Source: Mucilaginibacter limnophilus (lineage in GTDB: Bacteria > Bacteroidota > Bacteroidia > Sphingobacteriales > Sphingobacteriaceae). From it: 64,000 bases of DNA. Both the position numbers and the translations under genes were made by a program. The stretch is from positions 62,001 to 126,000 of the forward strand of contig NZ_SACK01000003.1 of NCBI RefSeq assembly GCF_004005815.1. The letters run 5' to 3'. Below the pieces are notes generated by a model. That model searched no databases. It had not been told where the DNA came from and saw only the letters and a program-made list of their open reading frames with translations. How positions within the stretch are numbered: position 1 is the first letter of the stretch; the number at the start of each line of letters is the position of its first letter. Below are positions 1-8,850 of the stretch, piece by piece.

Positions 1-152
1 TCGCCGTCGGTTATCAACTCCAAACGCAACACACCATGGGTAGAAGGATGCTGCGGCCCCATGTTCAGCACCATATCCTCGGTAGCCGCATGAGCAATCT
101 TTTGGTTATAGCGATGTAGCGCTTCTTCGTATTTTGTATTTTGAACAGTCAC
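1..152 (-). CDS. nuoD: NADH-quinone oxidoreductase subunit D, N-terminal part (cut by window edge)
   Basis: The 5' end of a complex I subunit D gene. Residues 26-50 hold the strongly conserved quinone-pocket segment [17 protein letters not shown], which contains a His important for quinone binding in the family. The only in-frame start before the stop codon just upstream (TAG, complement of 168-170) is GTG at 152; the first ATG (codon 26) would remove residues usually present, so GTG is preferred. It lies downstream of pdxH and nuoC on the same strand, about 110 bases after nuoC, with a palindromic repeat in the gap. The rest of the gene is outside the window. Confidence 0.9.
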   Translation of the reverse strand, partial: MTVQNTKYEEALHRYNQKIAHAATEDMVLNMGPQHPSTHGVLRLELITDG

Positions 153-177
153 TTTTACTTTGATATGCTATCTAACC

Positions 178-258
178 GTCATTATAAGGAACGATGCAAT
201 CTTTACATATGCAATTCCGAATACATAGTTCAGAGATTGCTTTGCTCCTCGCAATGAC
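178..258. repeat. Palindromic repeat, family A (degenerate copy) between nuoC and nuoD
   Basis: The right half contains AGAGATTGCTTTGCTCCTC followed by GCAATGACGCG, nearly the same as the right arm of the repeat at 35035-35114. The left half (GTCAT, then GATGCAATCTTTAC) is a decayed complement of it. The central part is also related between the copies. It sits in the nuoC-nuoD gap, so it would be transcribed inside the nuo mRNA as an imperfect hairpin. Confidence 0.7.
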
Positions 259-264
259 GCGTGG

Positions 265-762
265 TTAATCAACCTTTATTCCCTTATAATATTCAGCCGC
301 TTTATAATCTTTCCTTAAGGGATAACCTTCCCAGTCGTCCGGTAGCAAAATACGTCTTAGGTCAGGGTGACCGGTGAAGAAAATGCCTACCAGGTCATAC
401 GCTTCACGTTCGTGCCAGTCGGCAGTGCGGTAAACTGATGATACGCTTGGAAACTCGGGTAACTCTTCAGTCGAGCGGTCATGAGCAACGCTTACCTTTA
501 ATGTTAGCTGAAGCCGGTAAGGCATTGACGTAAAATGATATACTACACCAAACCTACCTGCATCCAAACCATAATCTACACCGCTTAAACAATTTAAAAA
601 GTCAAAATAGGTTTGCGGATTATCGCGCAGTTCACGGCAAACATCAACAATGCGTTCGGGTAAGATATGTAACGCGGGCTGAAGTCCGTTAAGTTCTTCG
701 CCAACTATTACTTCTTCACCAAACTTGTTGATGAGCAGCTGTTTTATATCGGTAAATGTCAT
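265..762 (-). CDS. nuoC: NADH-quinone oxidoreductase subunit C
   Basis: A 165-residue subunit of the peripheral arm of complex I (NADH to quinone, proton-pumping). The family signature lies at residues 113-155: EREAYDLVGIFFTGHPDLRR followed by ILLPDDWEGYPLRKDY, the 30-kDa subunit motif. The length is usual for a free-standing NuoC. The ATG overlaps the stop codon of pdxH by four bases (ATGA), so the two are translationally linked, and nuoD follows on the same strand. Confidence 0.95.
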   Translation of the reverse strand: MTFTDIKQLLINKFGEEVIVGEELNGLQPALHILPERIVDVCRELRDNPQTYFDFLNCLSGVDYGLDAGRFGVVYHFTSMPYRLQLTLKVSVAHDRSTEELPEFPSVSSVYRTADWHEREAYDLVGIFFTGHPDLRRILLPDDWEGYPLRKDYKAAEYYKGIKVD

Positions 763-1406
763 GGCGCTAAGCGTACTTTTTTCCAGTTCTTTTTATCAAC
801 CTTTTTATAAACTATTCGGTCGTGCAGGCGGCTTGGACGTCCCTGCCAAAATTCAACCACCTGCGGCTTCAATATATAACCGCCCCAATGCGATGGCTTA
901 GGCACTTCCTTGCCTTCGTACTCAGCTTCCAGTTGGGCCCATTTACTTTCAAGGGCTTCACGTCCGGCAATTTCCTGACTTTGCGGTGATGCTACAGCAC
1001 CTACCTGGCTGCCTTTGGGTCGTGAATGAAAATATTTTTCAGATACTTCTTTGCTCACCTTTTCAATGGTACCTTCAATACGCACTTGTCTTTCCAATTC
1101 GCCCCAAAAAAACACCAGCGCGCCTAATGGATTTTTACCCAATTCACGTCCCTTACGGCTTAAGTAATTAGTAAAAAATGTAAAGCCATCATTATCAAAA
1201 CCTTTTAATAGAACAATACGTGCTGAAGGGCGACCGTCATGCGTGGCCGTGGCAAGCGTCATGGCGTTCGGTTCATGTATGCGTGCTTCGAGCGCCTCAT
1301 GAAACCATAGTTCAAATTGTTTAACCGGATTATCCTGCGTAGTATTTTCAGCCAAACTGGCCGAACTGTACTCCTGCCGAAGGTTTTGTAATTGCTCTTT
1401 ATCCAT
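759..1406 (-). CDS. pdxH: Pyridoxamine 5'-phosphate oxidase
   Basis: A 215-residue FMN enzyme that oxidises pyridoxamine or pyridoxine 5'-phosphate to pyridoxal 5'-phosphate (PLP salvage and synthesis, cytosol). Visible motifs: RIVLLKGFDNDGFTFFTNY (about residues 63-81, FMN site) and the C-terminal FWQGRPSRLHDR (about 186-197, substrate-phosphate contact) with the closing RLAP. It is the first gene of a pdxH-nuoC-nuoD run and overlaps nuoC by four bases. No functional link between PLP and complex I is obvious; this may be operon coupling only. Confidence 0.97.
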   Translation of the reverse strand: MDKEQLQNLRQEYSSASLAENTTQDNPVKQFELWFHEALEARIHEPNAMTLATATHDGRPSARIVLLKGFDNDGFTFFTNYLSRKGRELGKNPLGALVFFWGELERQVRIEGTIEKVSKEVSEKYFHSRPKGSQVGAVASPQSQEIAGREALESKWAQLEAEYEGKEVPKPSHWGGYILKPQVVEFWQGRPSRLHDRIVYKKVDKKNWKKVRLAP

Positions 1407-1511
1407 TACTGCAAACTTACAAATTAATTAATCCGTAAATATTAGTATTGTAATTTAGACGTCAGAACATATTTTTATAAGGTTTGTTAAATATTAAAAA
1501 ACGATAAACAT

Positions 1512-2072
1512 ATGCTTAACTCTATATCGGCAGCCGCAGGGCGTTTATTAATTTCGGAGCCATTTATGATGGACCCGAATTTCAAGCGTTCAGTGATATT
1601 ACTTACTGAATATTCTGTCGATGGAGCGATGGGATTTGTACTTAACCATCAAAGCGATTACCTTCTTGGTGATATCTTACCTGATGTATCATATTCAGAA
1701 CTTCCTGTATATGAGGGCGGGCCGGTTGCAAAAAACACGCTGCATTTTATACACCGTTGTCCTGAAAAGATATCAGGCGGTATTGAAATATGGGATAACG
1801 TTTACTGGGGCGGCGACTTTGAAGAAGTCAAAGAACTGATAAATAACTACCAGTTGAACGACAACGAAATTAAATTCTTTACCGGTTACTCAGGCTGGAC
1901 GCAAGGGCAGCTTGATGACGAACTGGTTGAAGATACCTGGATTGTAGCCAACAGCTTTCAGGCCGATATGCTGTTTAATAACGACCAAAACCTATGGCGT
2001 GAAGTGGTAAAAAGCCTGGGAAACCGCTATGCGCACATTGCTAATTTCCCGGAAAATCCGTCGCTTAATTAA
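1512..2072 (+). CDS. YqgE/AlgH family protein
   Basis: A 186-residue single-domain protein of the DUF179 (YqgE/AlgH) family; the biochemical role is not established. Seen: the N-terminal AAGRLLISEPFMMDPNFKRSV (about residues 7-27), GAMGFVLN (about 38-45), YEGGPV (about 68-73) and FFTGYSGWTQGQL (about 121-133), the usual family blocks. It is divergent from pdxH. Its end meets the convergent gene at an 8-bp palindrome TTAATTAA (2065-2072) that supplies both stop codons. Confidence 0.9.
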   Translation: MLNSISAAAGRLLISEPFMMDPNFKRSVILLTEYSVDGAMGFVLNHQSDYLLGDILPDVSYSELPVYEGGPVAKNTLHFIHRCPEKISGGIEIWDNVYWGGDFEEVKELINNYQLNDNEIKFFTGYSGWTQGQLDDELVEDTWIVANSFQADMLFNNDQNLWREVVKSLGNRYAHIANFPENPSLN

Positions 2073-2703
2073 TCTTTTTAGCGATGTTCTTGTTATAGGT
2101 CTTCAATGCCTTTAAATACTCTTTGTATTTGAATTTTTCCATAGCCTTAGGCTCTGGAGCAATCATCTTTATCAAATTTTCTGGTTTAAAAGGTAGAATT
2201 GGCCCGGCATCTTTCTGGATACCTACAATTGAATATTCACTAAAACGGGATGCATTCGGAGGTAAAAAAGAATAAGCTTTGATAGGACCTTCTATAACTT
2301 TAAATAACCAACAACTGTCTGTTGCACTTCCGGTCACTATTTCGTGGCTTGGTGTTTCTCTTGAGATGCTGAGGGTTTGATCGGCATAAATTTTGATTTC
2401 TCTATTAGGGTCAGATTTTTTGAAGTCCTTGTTTATAATCAAAACATAATTTTTATGCAAGGTAGTGTCTGTATAGATTTTTGATTTTACCTCTTTTGTA
2501 GTGCTATCTTTCAGCATAACAATGTATTCGTACTTCAAATTGAAATCAGATTCATAAACTCCGTAATTGTACATCTGTCCCATGCGCATCTGCCGATCCA
2601 TCATTTGGTTTGAAAAGTGCTGGTTACCAAATTGCCCAAAGGCCAAAGATGCAAAACTGGTGCAAATAACCACAATGGACAAAAACTTTGAGAAGCGTTT
2701 CAT
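2065..2703 (-). CDS. Secreted hypothetical protein
   Basis: 212 residues with a clear signal peptide (hydrophobic stretch at about residues 8-23, ending FASLAFGQ). The mature part starts with a Gln/Met/Asn-rich stretch (about 24-48) and then a lysine-rich, mixed alpha/beta-looking region. No family was recognised. It probably acts in the periplasm or envelope. It lies 47 bases downstream of hscA on the same strand, so it could be cotranscribed, but no functional tie is evident. Confidence 0.75.
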   Translation of the reverse strand: MKRFSKFLSIVVICTSFASLAFGQFGNQHFSNQMMDRQMRMGQMYNYGVYESDFNLKYEYIVMLKDSTTKEVKSKIYTDTTLHKNYVLIINKDFKKSDPNREIKIYADQTLSISRETPSHEIVTGSATDSCWLFKVIEGPIKAYSFLPPNASRFSEYSIVGIQKDAGPILPFKPENLIKMIAPEPKAMEKFKYKEYLKALKTYNKNIAKKIN

Positions 2704-2750
2704 ATTGAGATAAGATTTAGACGGCTCTAATTTACAAATATCCTCAAAAC

Positions 2751-4607
2751 TTACTCAATACTTTTACCTTTCATGGCATGACTTATCGCCTGATCCATCA
2801 GCCTTTCAGCGAAAGGGCGGGTAAGTTCATTCAACTCGTCTATCTTTTTGTGAATTAAATCCTTATCATCTGTAGCTAAAGCAGCTTTAAGGGCTTCTAC
2901 ATACTGGTGGGTAGCAGCGGTTTCTTCTTGTGTTACCGATGATCCATGCTTTTGCAAAAAGCGCTCAACAGTATAAATCATTTGTTCGCCTTCGGTGCGT
3001 GCTTCAATCACCATACGCTGGCTAACGTCGTCTTTCGCGTGAGTAATGCTATCCATCAGCATTTGCTCAACCTGGTCGTCGGTAATGCCATAAGTTGGTT
3101 TCACTTCAATTTCCTGTTTTACGCCCGAACGCAGTTCAATAGCCTGAACCTTTAAAATACCATCGGCATTCAGCAGAAAGTTGATATCTATTTTTGGAAA
3201 ACCCGCAGGCATTGCCGGAATACCTTTAAGATTAAATTCGGCCAGCTTGCGGTTCTCCTTAACCAGGTCACGTTCACCCTGATAAACAGCGATTTTCATG
3301 TTCACCTGCCCGTCAACTGAGGTGGTGTATTGCCGGCCTGCCTTAGTAGGCACCTTAGCATTACGCGGAATGATCACATCCATTAATCCGCCCATCGTTT
3401 CGATTCCAAGCGACAGCGGCGTAACGTCAAGCAACAAAATATCCTTACGATTGCCTGCCATAATATCGGCCTGTATGGCAGCGCCTAAAGCAACAACTTC
3501 ATCAGGGTTTACTTCATCATGCACTTTACGGCCAAAAAATTCAAATACCATCTTTTTAACCAGCGCCGTACGTGTCGATCCCCCAACCATAACCACCTCG
3601 TCAATCTGATCCACGGTTAGTTTAGCATCTCGTAAGGCGTTTTGGCAGCAAGTAATGGTTTGCTGTACTTTAGGCAGTATCAATTCATTGAAAGTGTTAC
3701 GATCAAGAGTGCACCATATGTCGCCAATCTTGTCGTTAACCAAACTTTGATGGGCAAATGCTTTTTTAGCTTCTTCGGCTTTCAAACGTAATTGCTGTGA
3801 AAGTTCACGGTTATTAGCCAGTTCAGCTTTATCAAGATTATTCTTTTCAATCCAGTAGTCAACAATCAGGCGGTCAAAGTCATCACCACCTAAAAAGGTA
3901 TCACCATTGGTGGCCAGCACTTCAAAAATGCCGTTTTGTATTTGCAGTATCGAAACATCGAAAGTACCGCCCCCCAAATCATACACCGCAATGGTCTTTG
4001 TTTCTTCAGGATTTAAACCTATGCCGTAGGCAAGGCTTGCGGCGGTTGGTTCGTTTACAATGCGCAATACATCAAGCCCGGCAAGTTTGCCTGCGTCGCG
4101 CGTTGCCTGCCTTTGCGAATCATTAAAATATGCCGGAACAGTGATTACCGCCCGATTAACAGGAGTTTTAAGGGCGTGTTCGGCACGCTCTTTCAGTTCT
4201 TTCAATATAAGAGCCGAAAGATCTATAGGTGTATAAAACTTATCGCCTACGTTAATTTTTACAAGGCTTTCCGTGTTATCGTCAATCACCTTGTATGAAA
4301 AAAAATCTTTATAATTTTCAATATCATGGTACGAGCGACCAAGCAAACGCTTTACAGAAAAAATAGTATTCTGCGGATCGGTGATCAGGTAATTCTTAGC
4401 GTCGTTACCTACTGTAACTTCGCCTGTTTGGCCAAAGTGCACAACCGAAGGCACCAACACACCTTTGCCTGCATCGTTGATCACCTGCGGATTTTTGTCG
4501 GGATTGATAAAAGCTACCAATGAATTGGTAGTACCTAGGTCGATACCAACTATGATCTCTTCTTTTTGCAGCGAACCTGTTGCCAGGTTAATAGAAACTT
4601 TAGCCAT
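2751..4607 (-). CDS. hscA: Hsp70-family chaperone, HscA type (Fe-S cluster assembly)
   Basis: A 618-residue Hsp70. The ATPase domain has the phosphate-1 motif GIDLGTTNS (residues 21-29), NEPTAASLAYG, YDLGGGTFDVS and VGGSTRT. The substrate-binding domain begins after the linker DVTPLSLGIETMGG. Features pointing to HscA rather than DnaK are the 20-residue N-terminal extension before GIDLGTT, the length (the E. coli HscA is about the same) and the C-terminus RLMDQAISHAMKGKSIE, which resembles the HscA ending and lacks a DnaK-type acidic tail. HscA normally hands Fe-S clusters from IscU with HscB; neither is nearby. Confidence 0.85.
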   Translation of the reverse strand: MAKVSINLATGSLQKEEIIVGIDLGTTNSLVAFINPDKNPQVINDAGKGVLVPSVVHFGQTGEVTVGNDAKNYLITDPQNTIFSVKRLLGRSYHDIENYKDFFSYKVIDDNTESLVKINVGDKFYTPIDLSALILKELKERAEHALKTPVNRAVITVPAYFNDSQRQATRDAGKLAGLDVLRIVNEPTAASLAYGIGLNPEETKTIAVYDLGGGTFDVSILQIQNGIFEVLATNGDTFLGGDDFDRLIVDYWIEKNNLDKAELANNRELSQQLRLKAEEAKKAFAHQSLVNDKIGDIWCTLDRNTFNELILPKVQQTITCCQNALRDAKLTVDQIDEVVMVGGSTRTALVKKMVFEFFGRKVHDEVNPDEVVALGAAIQADIMAGNRKDILLLDVTPLSLGIETMGGLMDVIIPRNAKVPTKAGRQYTTSVDGQVNMKIAVYQGERDLVKENRKLAEFNLKGIPAMPAGFPKIDINFLLNADGILKVQAIELRSGVKQEIEVKPTYGITDDQVEQMLMDSITHAKDDVSQRMVIEARTEGEQMIYTVERFLQKHGSSVTQEETAATHQYVEALKAALATDDKDLIHKKIDELNELTRPFAERLMDQAISHAMKGKSIE

Positions 4608-4726
4608 GCGGCAAAGTTAAGTTTATTTAATAATTGCATTAATCGATTTTGGATTTATGACGAAGAGTTAAGAATTAATGCACCTGTTGCACATTTTATT
4701 AATATTTTGCGGTGCTTATACATCCA

Positions 4727-7540
4727 ATGCCAAAGCTTAAATTCATTGTTAAAACATTCTTATTGAAACTGCCACTGCAGCTGCTGTTTTTTTCTTCTGT
4801 TAGTGCTCAGCAGTTTGGGGGTAATCCACCATCAGTTAAATGGGGACAGGTAGTAACTCCTTCGGCTCGGGTTATTTTTCCGATGGGCATGGACAGCCTT
4901 GCCAGGCATATCGCGTCAGTAATTGATCAGGCCGACAGTAAGGTAGTACCAACTATAGGCAAGCGCCAAAAACAAGTAAGCATTGTGCTTCAAAATCAAA
5001 CTACCGAGGCCAACGGTTATGTTGGGTTGGCGCCATTTCGCAGCGAATTCTATCTCACACCTCAACAAAACAGCTTTGAACTTGGCAGCGCACCATGGGC
5101 TGAACTGTTAAGCATACATGAGTACCGCCATGTGCAGCAATATAATAACATGAATGTGGGCTTGTCGCATATACTGCGTATTGTTTTTGGGGAGGGAGGT
5201 CAGACTATTGGTAACGCGTTAAGCGTACCCGACTGGTTTTTTGAGGGCGACGCCGTTTATAACGAAACTTTGCTGAGCAAACAGGGCAGGGGGAGGCTTC
5301 CTTATTTTTTTAAAGACTACCGTGCACTTTGGGCTGCAGGTAAGAACTATAGCTGGATGAAGCTGCGTAACGGCTCGTATGTTGATTATGTGCCTAACCA
5401 TTATCCGCTTGGGTATATGCTTGTGGCTTACGGTCGTGAAAAATACGGCGCCAATATATGGCGGGATATAGTGCACAGCGCAGCATCATTTAACGGTTTA
5501 TTTTATCCGTTGCAAAAAGCTGTAAAAAAACATACCGGTGAAGATTACAGCACTTTCAGAGCAAATGCTTTTTATCACTTTAAAGATCAGTTTGATGATG
5601 CTGCACCAGCGGGTATAAATCTCAAAAGTCATTTTATTGCGAACCAAGAATTTCCTGTTTGGGCAGATGACACAACGCTGATCTATTTAAGAACTGAATG
5701 GAAGCATTTGCCGGTTTTTGTAAAGCGTACCGGGAGCTTAGAAAAAAAGATCAGCGTTCGCGGAGTAACCACCGATAATTATCTGGATTACAATAATGGA
5801 AAAATCGTTTATACATCCTATCGCCCGGATTTACGCTGGAGTATAAGAAATTACAGCGAGATCAGGATAGTTAATGTTAAGACAGGTGAAGACAAAGCGT
5901 TGACCAACAGAAGCAAGTATTTTTCGCCATCATTCAGTAGCGACGGCAAGCAAATTGTTGCCGTTGATGTAAGTTCATCCGTGAGAAGCGCCCTGCATAT
6001 TTTGGATGCAGAAAAAGGCTGCCTGTTGACAGCAGTTAACAACCAGGCCAACCTGTTTTATACATATCCAAAGTTTTATGCTGATGGTAGTGTGATTACC
6101 GCTGTAAGGGATAGCTTAGGCAAAATGAGCATCGCTTTGGTTAATGCCACATCAGGAAAGCATACTTACTTGCTGCCCTTTAACGAGAACCCTATCGGCT
6201 TTCTTTCTCTGAAAGGTGATACTGTTTACTTTACAGCAACAAGCAAAAAAAACGATGCTTTATATGCACTTAACATAAGCGATAAAAAGCTTTACAAACT
6301 TGAAGGTGATTTATTAAAAAACAGTATTGGAAATTATCAACCTACTGTATCTGCAAATAAGATAGCTTTCACCGGCTTTACCGCTTATGGTTATCAAATC
6401 AGCCAAGTAAATAAAAGCGAAATAAGTTGGAATGAGGTGTCCGGATTTGGTGAACTGTCGAACTTTAATATTGCATCGCTTAATAAAAATAAAGCTTCAG
6501 GGCTACTAGCAACTGTGAAGGATAGCAGCTATAAAACCCAGTCTTACAGCAAGTGGCATAACCTGTTTAATTTTCACAGCTTGATACCCGAGATTAGCGA
6601 TCCTGATTATAAATTTTCGCTTGTGGGGGAGAACGTGCTGAATACTTTCCAGTCTGAATTATTTTTTAATTATAATCGTAATGAAGGGTATAAGCAAGTT
6701 GGGTTTGAAGCTACCTATGGTGCCTTGTTCCCTTACATTTCGGCAGGCGCTGATTATGTGTATGAGCGCCGCCGGTTTTACCAGGGAGGCCAGTTGTATT
6801 GGAATGAAATGAATTTTCACGGCGGCCTACAGGTTCCGCTTAACTTTAGCAGGGGCAGGCAGCTTACAGGATTAAACATTGGTACCGATATATATTTTAG
6901 CCGAACTGATTACCCGGCCGGATTTAATGCATTCAACCGCAGTTTCACTTATCTGAATAGTTATTTTACTTTTTCAACACGGATACAGCAGGCTCGTCAG
7001 CATATTTATCCGCATTTCGGGCAAAGCTTCACCTTTATAAACAAGCATGCGCTTAATGCTACCGGTAACCAGTTTATGGCCGCTGGTACTTTTTACTTTC
7101 CGGGATTAAGCGCAAACCATAACCTCATCATTACGGCCTCACACCAACAACATGGCAGTAATGATGATGTGGCTTTTTCAAACAACTTTGCTTTTTCAAG
7201 GGGTTATACCGCCGAAAACCTTTATCGCATGAACAAAGTTGGCGCTAACTATCATTTCCCTATTGCATACCCTGATGCAGGAGTGGCTAACACTATTTAC
7301 CTTTTGCGAATCAGGGGAAACCTGTTTTATGAATATACCCACGGCACTGATTTTTTCCGTGGCAATAAGTTTAAGGCCGATTTCAGAAGCGTAGGGGCAA
7401 CGTTGTTTTTTGATACAAAGTTCTTTAATCAGCAGTCGCTGACTTTTGGCGTCAGGTACAGCCGTTTGCTTGATGATAACATCTTCGGGCAAGGCGGACG
7501 TAACCAGATAGAAATTGTACTGCCTGTCAGTTATTTTTAA
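4727..7540 (+). CDS. Predicted surface metalloprotease with propeller-like and barrel-like regions
   Basis: 937 residues from the ATG at 4727 (a GTG at 4712 is in frame, but the signal peptide fits the later start: MPKLKFIVKT..., cleavage near SVSAQ). Residues 131-135 are HEYRH, an HExxH zinc site. WFFEG at 171-174 offers a third ligand (Glu173), as in gluzincin peptidases of the MA type. From about 300 to 600 there are WD40/PD40-like repeats (for example NRSKYFSPSFSSDGKQIVAV). From about 640 the sequence is rich in alternating aromatic strands and ends in VLPVSYF, a terminal Phe typical of outer-membrane barrels. Role unknown. The architecture suggests an outer-membrane-anchored peptidase. 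It is divergent from hscA. Confidence 0.8.
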   Translation: MPKLKFIVKTFLLKLPLQLLFFSSVSAQQFGGNPPSVKWGQVVTPSARVIFPMGMDSLARHIASVIDQADSKVVPTIGKRQKQVSIVLQNQTTEANGYVGLAPFRSEFYLTPQQNSFELGSAPWAELLSIHEYRHVQQYNNMNVGLSHILRIVFGEGGQTIGNALSVPDWFFEGDAVYNETLLSKQGRGRLPYFFKDYRALWAAGKNYSWMKLRNGSYVDYVPNHYPLGYMLVAYGREKYGANIWRDIVHSAASFNGLFYPLQKAVKKHTGEDYSTFRANAFYHFKDQFDDAAPAGINLKSHFIANQEFPVWADDTTLIYLRTEWKHLPVFVKRTGSLEKKISVRGVTTDNYLDYNNGKIVYTSYRPDLRWSIRNYSEIRIVNVKTGEDKALTNRSKYFSPSFSSDGKQIVAVDVSSSVRSALHILDAEKGCLLTAVNNQANLFYTYPKFYADGSVITAVRDSLGKMSIALVNATSGKHTYLLPFNENPIGFLSLKGDTVYFTATSKKNDALYALNISDKKLYKLEGDLLKNSIGNYQPTVSANKIAFTGFTAYGYQISQVNKSEISWNEVSGFGELSNFNIASLNKNKASGLLATVKDSSYKTQSYSKWHNLFNFHSLIPEISDPDYKFSLVGENVLNTFQSELFFNYNRNEGYKQVGFEATYGALFPYISAGADYVYERRRFYQGGQLYWNEMNFHGGLQVPLNFSRGRQLTGLNIGTDIYFSRTDYPAGFNAFNRSFTYLNSYFTFSTRIQQARQHIYPHFGQSFTFINKHALNATGNQFMAAGTFYFPGLSANHNLIITASHQQHGSNDDVAFSNNFAFSRGYTAENLYRMNKVGANYHFPIAYPDAGVANTIYLLRIRGNLFYEYTHGTDFFRGNKFKADFRSVGATLFFDTKFFNQQSLTFGVRYSRLLDDNIFGQGGRNQIEIVLPVSYF

Positions 7541-7575
7541 AAAAAAGCCACCCGCAGTATTTTGCCGTGGATGGC
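7539..7575 (-). terminator. Intrinsic terminator of the 7595-8140 gene
   Basis: Read on the minus strand, GCCATCCAC pairs with GCGGGTGGC with one mismatch around a loop, followed by eight T residues (complement of 7539-7546). It lies 20 bases after the stop of the minus-strand gene and touches the end of the convergent protease gene. Confidence 0.6.
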
Positions 7576-7594
7576 CTTGTATAATTGAAAAAAT

Positions 7595-8140
7595 CTAAAA
7601 TTTCAGTTTTTTAAGCAGGCCCTTAAATTTAAGATAGCCTATCAGTTTACGTACCCTGCGTTCGTTACGACTGCCTGCATCAAGCGCATCGTAAGCTAAG
7701 CCAGCCGCAGCAGCATACACCGCATGATGCATTACATCTATAGCGATAGCTTTTGGTTCTTCCTCATTAATTGGTTTTGCAGCATCATGTTTTGGCAGCA
7801 TCACCAACGCAGTACCCCAAACTGCGGCAAAGTGAACCGCAGCTGCCGGAAAACCGCGCAAACCTGTGAGTGCAATCAGTCCGCGCGCTATGCCCCATGA
7901 GGTACCATAAATCCAATGTATTTCCTGCGATACTTTTTGTTTTCCTTCTTCTGATACCGGTGTAACATCAACAGTATCCTCAACAACCTTAACAGGAGCG
8001 TCGCTCGGCTCACGTTTGGTTATTTTCATTTCAATTATTTGCGATAACGTAATTGCCGCAGTTCCTGCAAGCCCCGCCAGCAGACCTTTGCCAATGGCGC
8101 TGCCAAGTTCGCCTAATATGTTATTTTGATGGATCTTCAT
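7595..8140 (-). CDS. Hypothetical membrane protein (DUF1440-like)
   Basis: 181 residues. A glycine/alanine-rich hydrophobic helix lies near the N-terminus (about 15-35), and further hydrophobic stretches at about 80-118 and 133-150. A hydrophilic, acidic loop (about 40-70) and a very basic tail (LIGYLKFKGLLKKLKF) flank them. The overall pattern recalls the YagU/DUF1440 inner-membrane family, but this is a weak call. Single gene with its own terminator. Confidence 0.65.
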   Translation of the reverse strand: MKIHQNNILGELGSAIGKGLLAGLAGTAAITLSQIIEMKITKREPSDAPVKVVEDTVDVTPVSEEGKQKVSQEIHWIYGTSWGIARGLIALTGLRGFPAAAVHFAAVWGTALVMLPKHDAAKPINEEEPKAIAIDVMHHAVYAAAAGLAYDALDAGSRNERRVRKLIGYLKFKGLLKKLKF

Positions 8141-8290
8141 GTACTTATTGTTTTTCAGATGTATTTGATTAACAACAGAGTTTAATTATTGCTTTAAAAA
8201 TTTTCATTAAAAAAGCACATGAAGTCACTTGATAAATGTCATGCAGACGTCATAGCTATTGTTTAAACAATATAAGTTGCACCATTTATT

Positions 8291-8298
8291 TAAATTTG
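8291..8298 (+). promoter_or_regulatory. Bacteroidetes -7 box of a candidate small RNA
   Basis: TAAATTTG is an exact match to the TAnnTTTG -7 element of Bacteroidetes housekeeping promoters. It points into a stretch with no plus-strand reading frame and lies about 90 bases before a strong plus-strand terminator. No good -33 TTTG at standard spacing was seen. Confidence 0.4.
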
Positions 8299-8303
8299 CC
8301 GTT

Positions 8304-8421
8304 GATAAGGTGTATCAATAGTAATAGAGTACTGTTGATCTAAAGATACTTCTTTTGGTTAGAGGTGATTGTTTTAGAGTGATTGGTTCAGGCCGGGAGT
8401 AATTCCGGCCTGATTTTTTTT
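8304..8421 (+). ncRNA. Candidate small RNA (about 118 nt)
   Basis: The 279-base gap between two minus-strand genes has a plus-strand -7 box (8291-8298), a short hairpin TTGATA/TATCAA (8302-8307 with 8313-8318) and a strong intrinsic terminator at the end, oriented only for plus-strand transcription. No plus-strand ORF of useful length lies between. This fits an independently transcribed small RNA, or a terminator of a leader that ends there. It does not match an RNA family I recognise. Confidence 0.4.
8388..8421 (+). terminator. Intrinsic terminator, plus strand
   Basis: Perfect 9-bp stem TCAGGCCGG (8388-8396) with CCGGCCTGA (8405-8413), 8-base loop, followed by eight T (8414-8421). The T-tract is on the plus strand only, so it does not serve the OsmC gene, which ends here on the minus strand. 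Confidence 0.75.
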
Positions 8422-8830
8422 ATATAAATGCGGTTGTTTTAATATCTATGTCGCCGCAAAGTATTTTATGAATAGGACACAGGTTGGCTATCTCAACCAA
8501 ACGTTCTAATTGCTCCTGTATCAGTTCGCCTTTAAACGTTATCTTCCTTTCTATAAGGGTACCAAGGTCGGTTTTGAAAAGTTCCAGGTCGACGATTATT
8601 TCATCAACCACCCACATTTTACGGTCGATATACATGCGTAGCGTTATGCCGGTGCAACTACCCAAACTGGCCAGAAGCAAACCGAACGGATCCATACCGG
8701 TATCTTCTCCGCCTTTATCATGCGGCTCATCTACAATAACTGTATGGTTGCGGCTGTGTACAAGGGTTTGATATTTCGCCCTTGACGTTGTTGAAGTAGC
8801 GGTTAGTACAGGTTCCTTTTTAGCGATCAT
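8420..8830 (-). CDS. OsmC family protein
   Basis: 136 residues. The family fold is indicated by GGEDTGMDPFGLLLASLGSC (about residues 40-59), where the Cys is the peroxidatic-type residue, and by the second conserved Cys in LCPIHKILCGDI near the C-terminus (CP...H). OsmC/Ohr proteins reduce organic hydroperoxides with thiols; the exact subgroup is unclear. It follows the 8851-9243 gene by 20 bases on the same strand. A second, distinct OsmC-family gene lies at 16007-16435. Confidence 0.88.
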   Translation of the reverse strand: MIAKKEPVLTATSTTSRAKYQTLVHSRNHTVIVDEPHDKGGEDTGMDPFGLLLASLGSCTGITLRMYIDRKMWVVDEIIVDLELFKTDLGTLIERKITFKGELIQEQLERLVEIANLCPIHKILCGDIDIKTTAFI

Positions 8831-8850
8831 TTAACAGGAAGGCTGGCTGT

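Noticed and set aside
3298..3609. 103-residue frame on the plus strand inside hscA
   Set aside because: It is antisense to a highly conserved part of the Hsp70 and has no recognisable domain.
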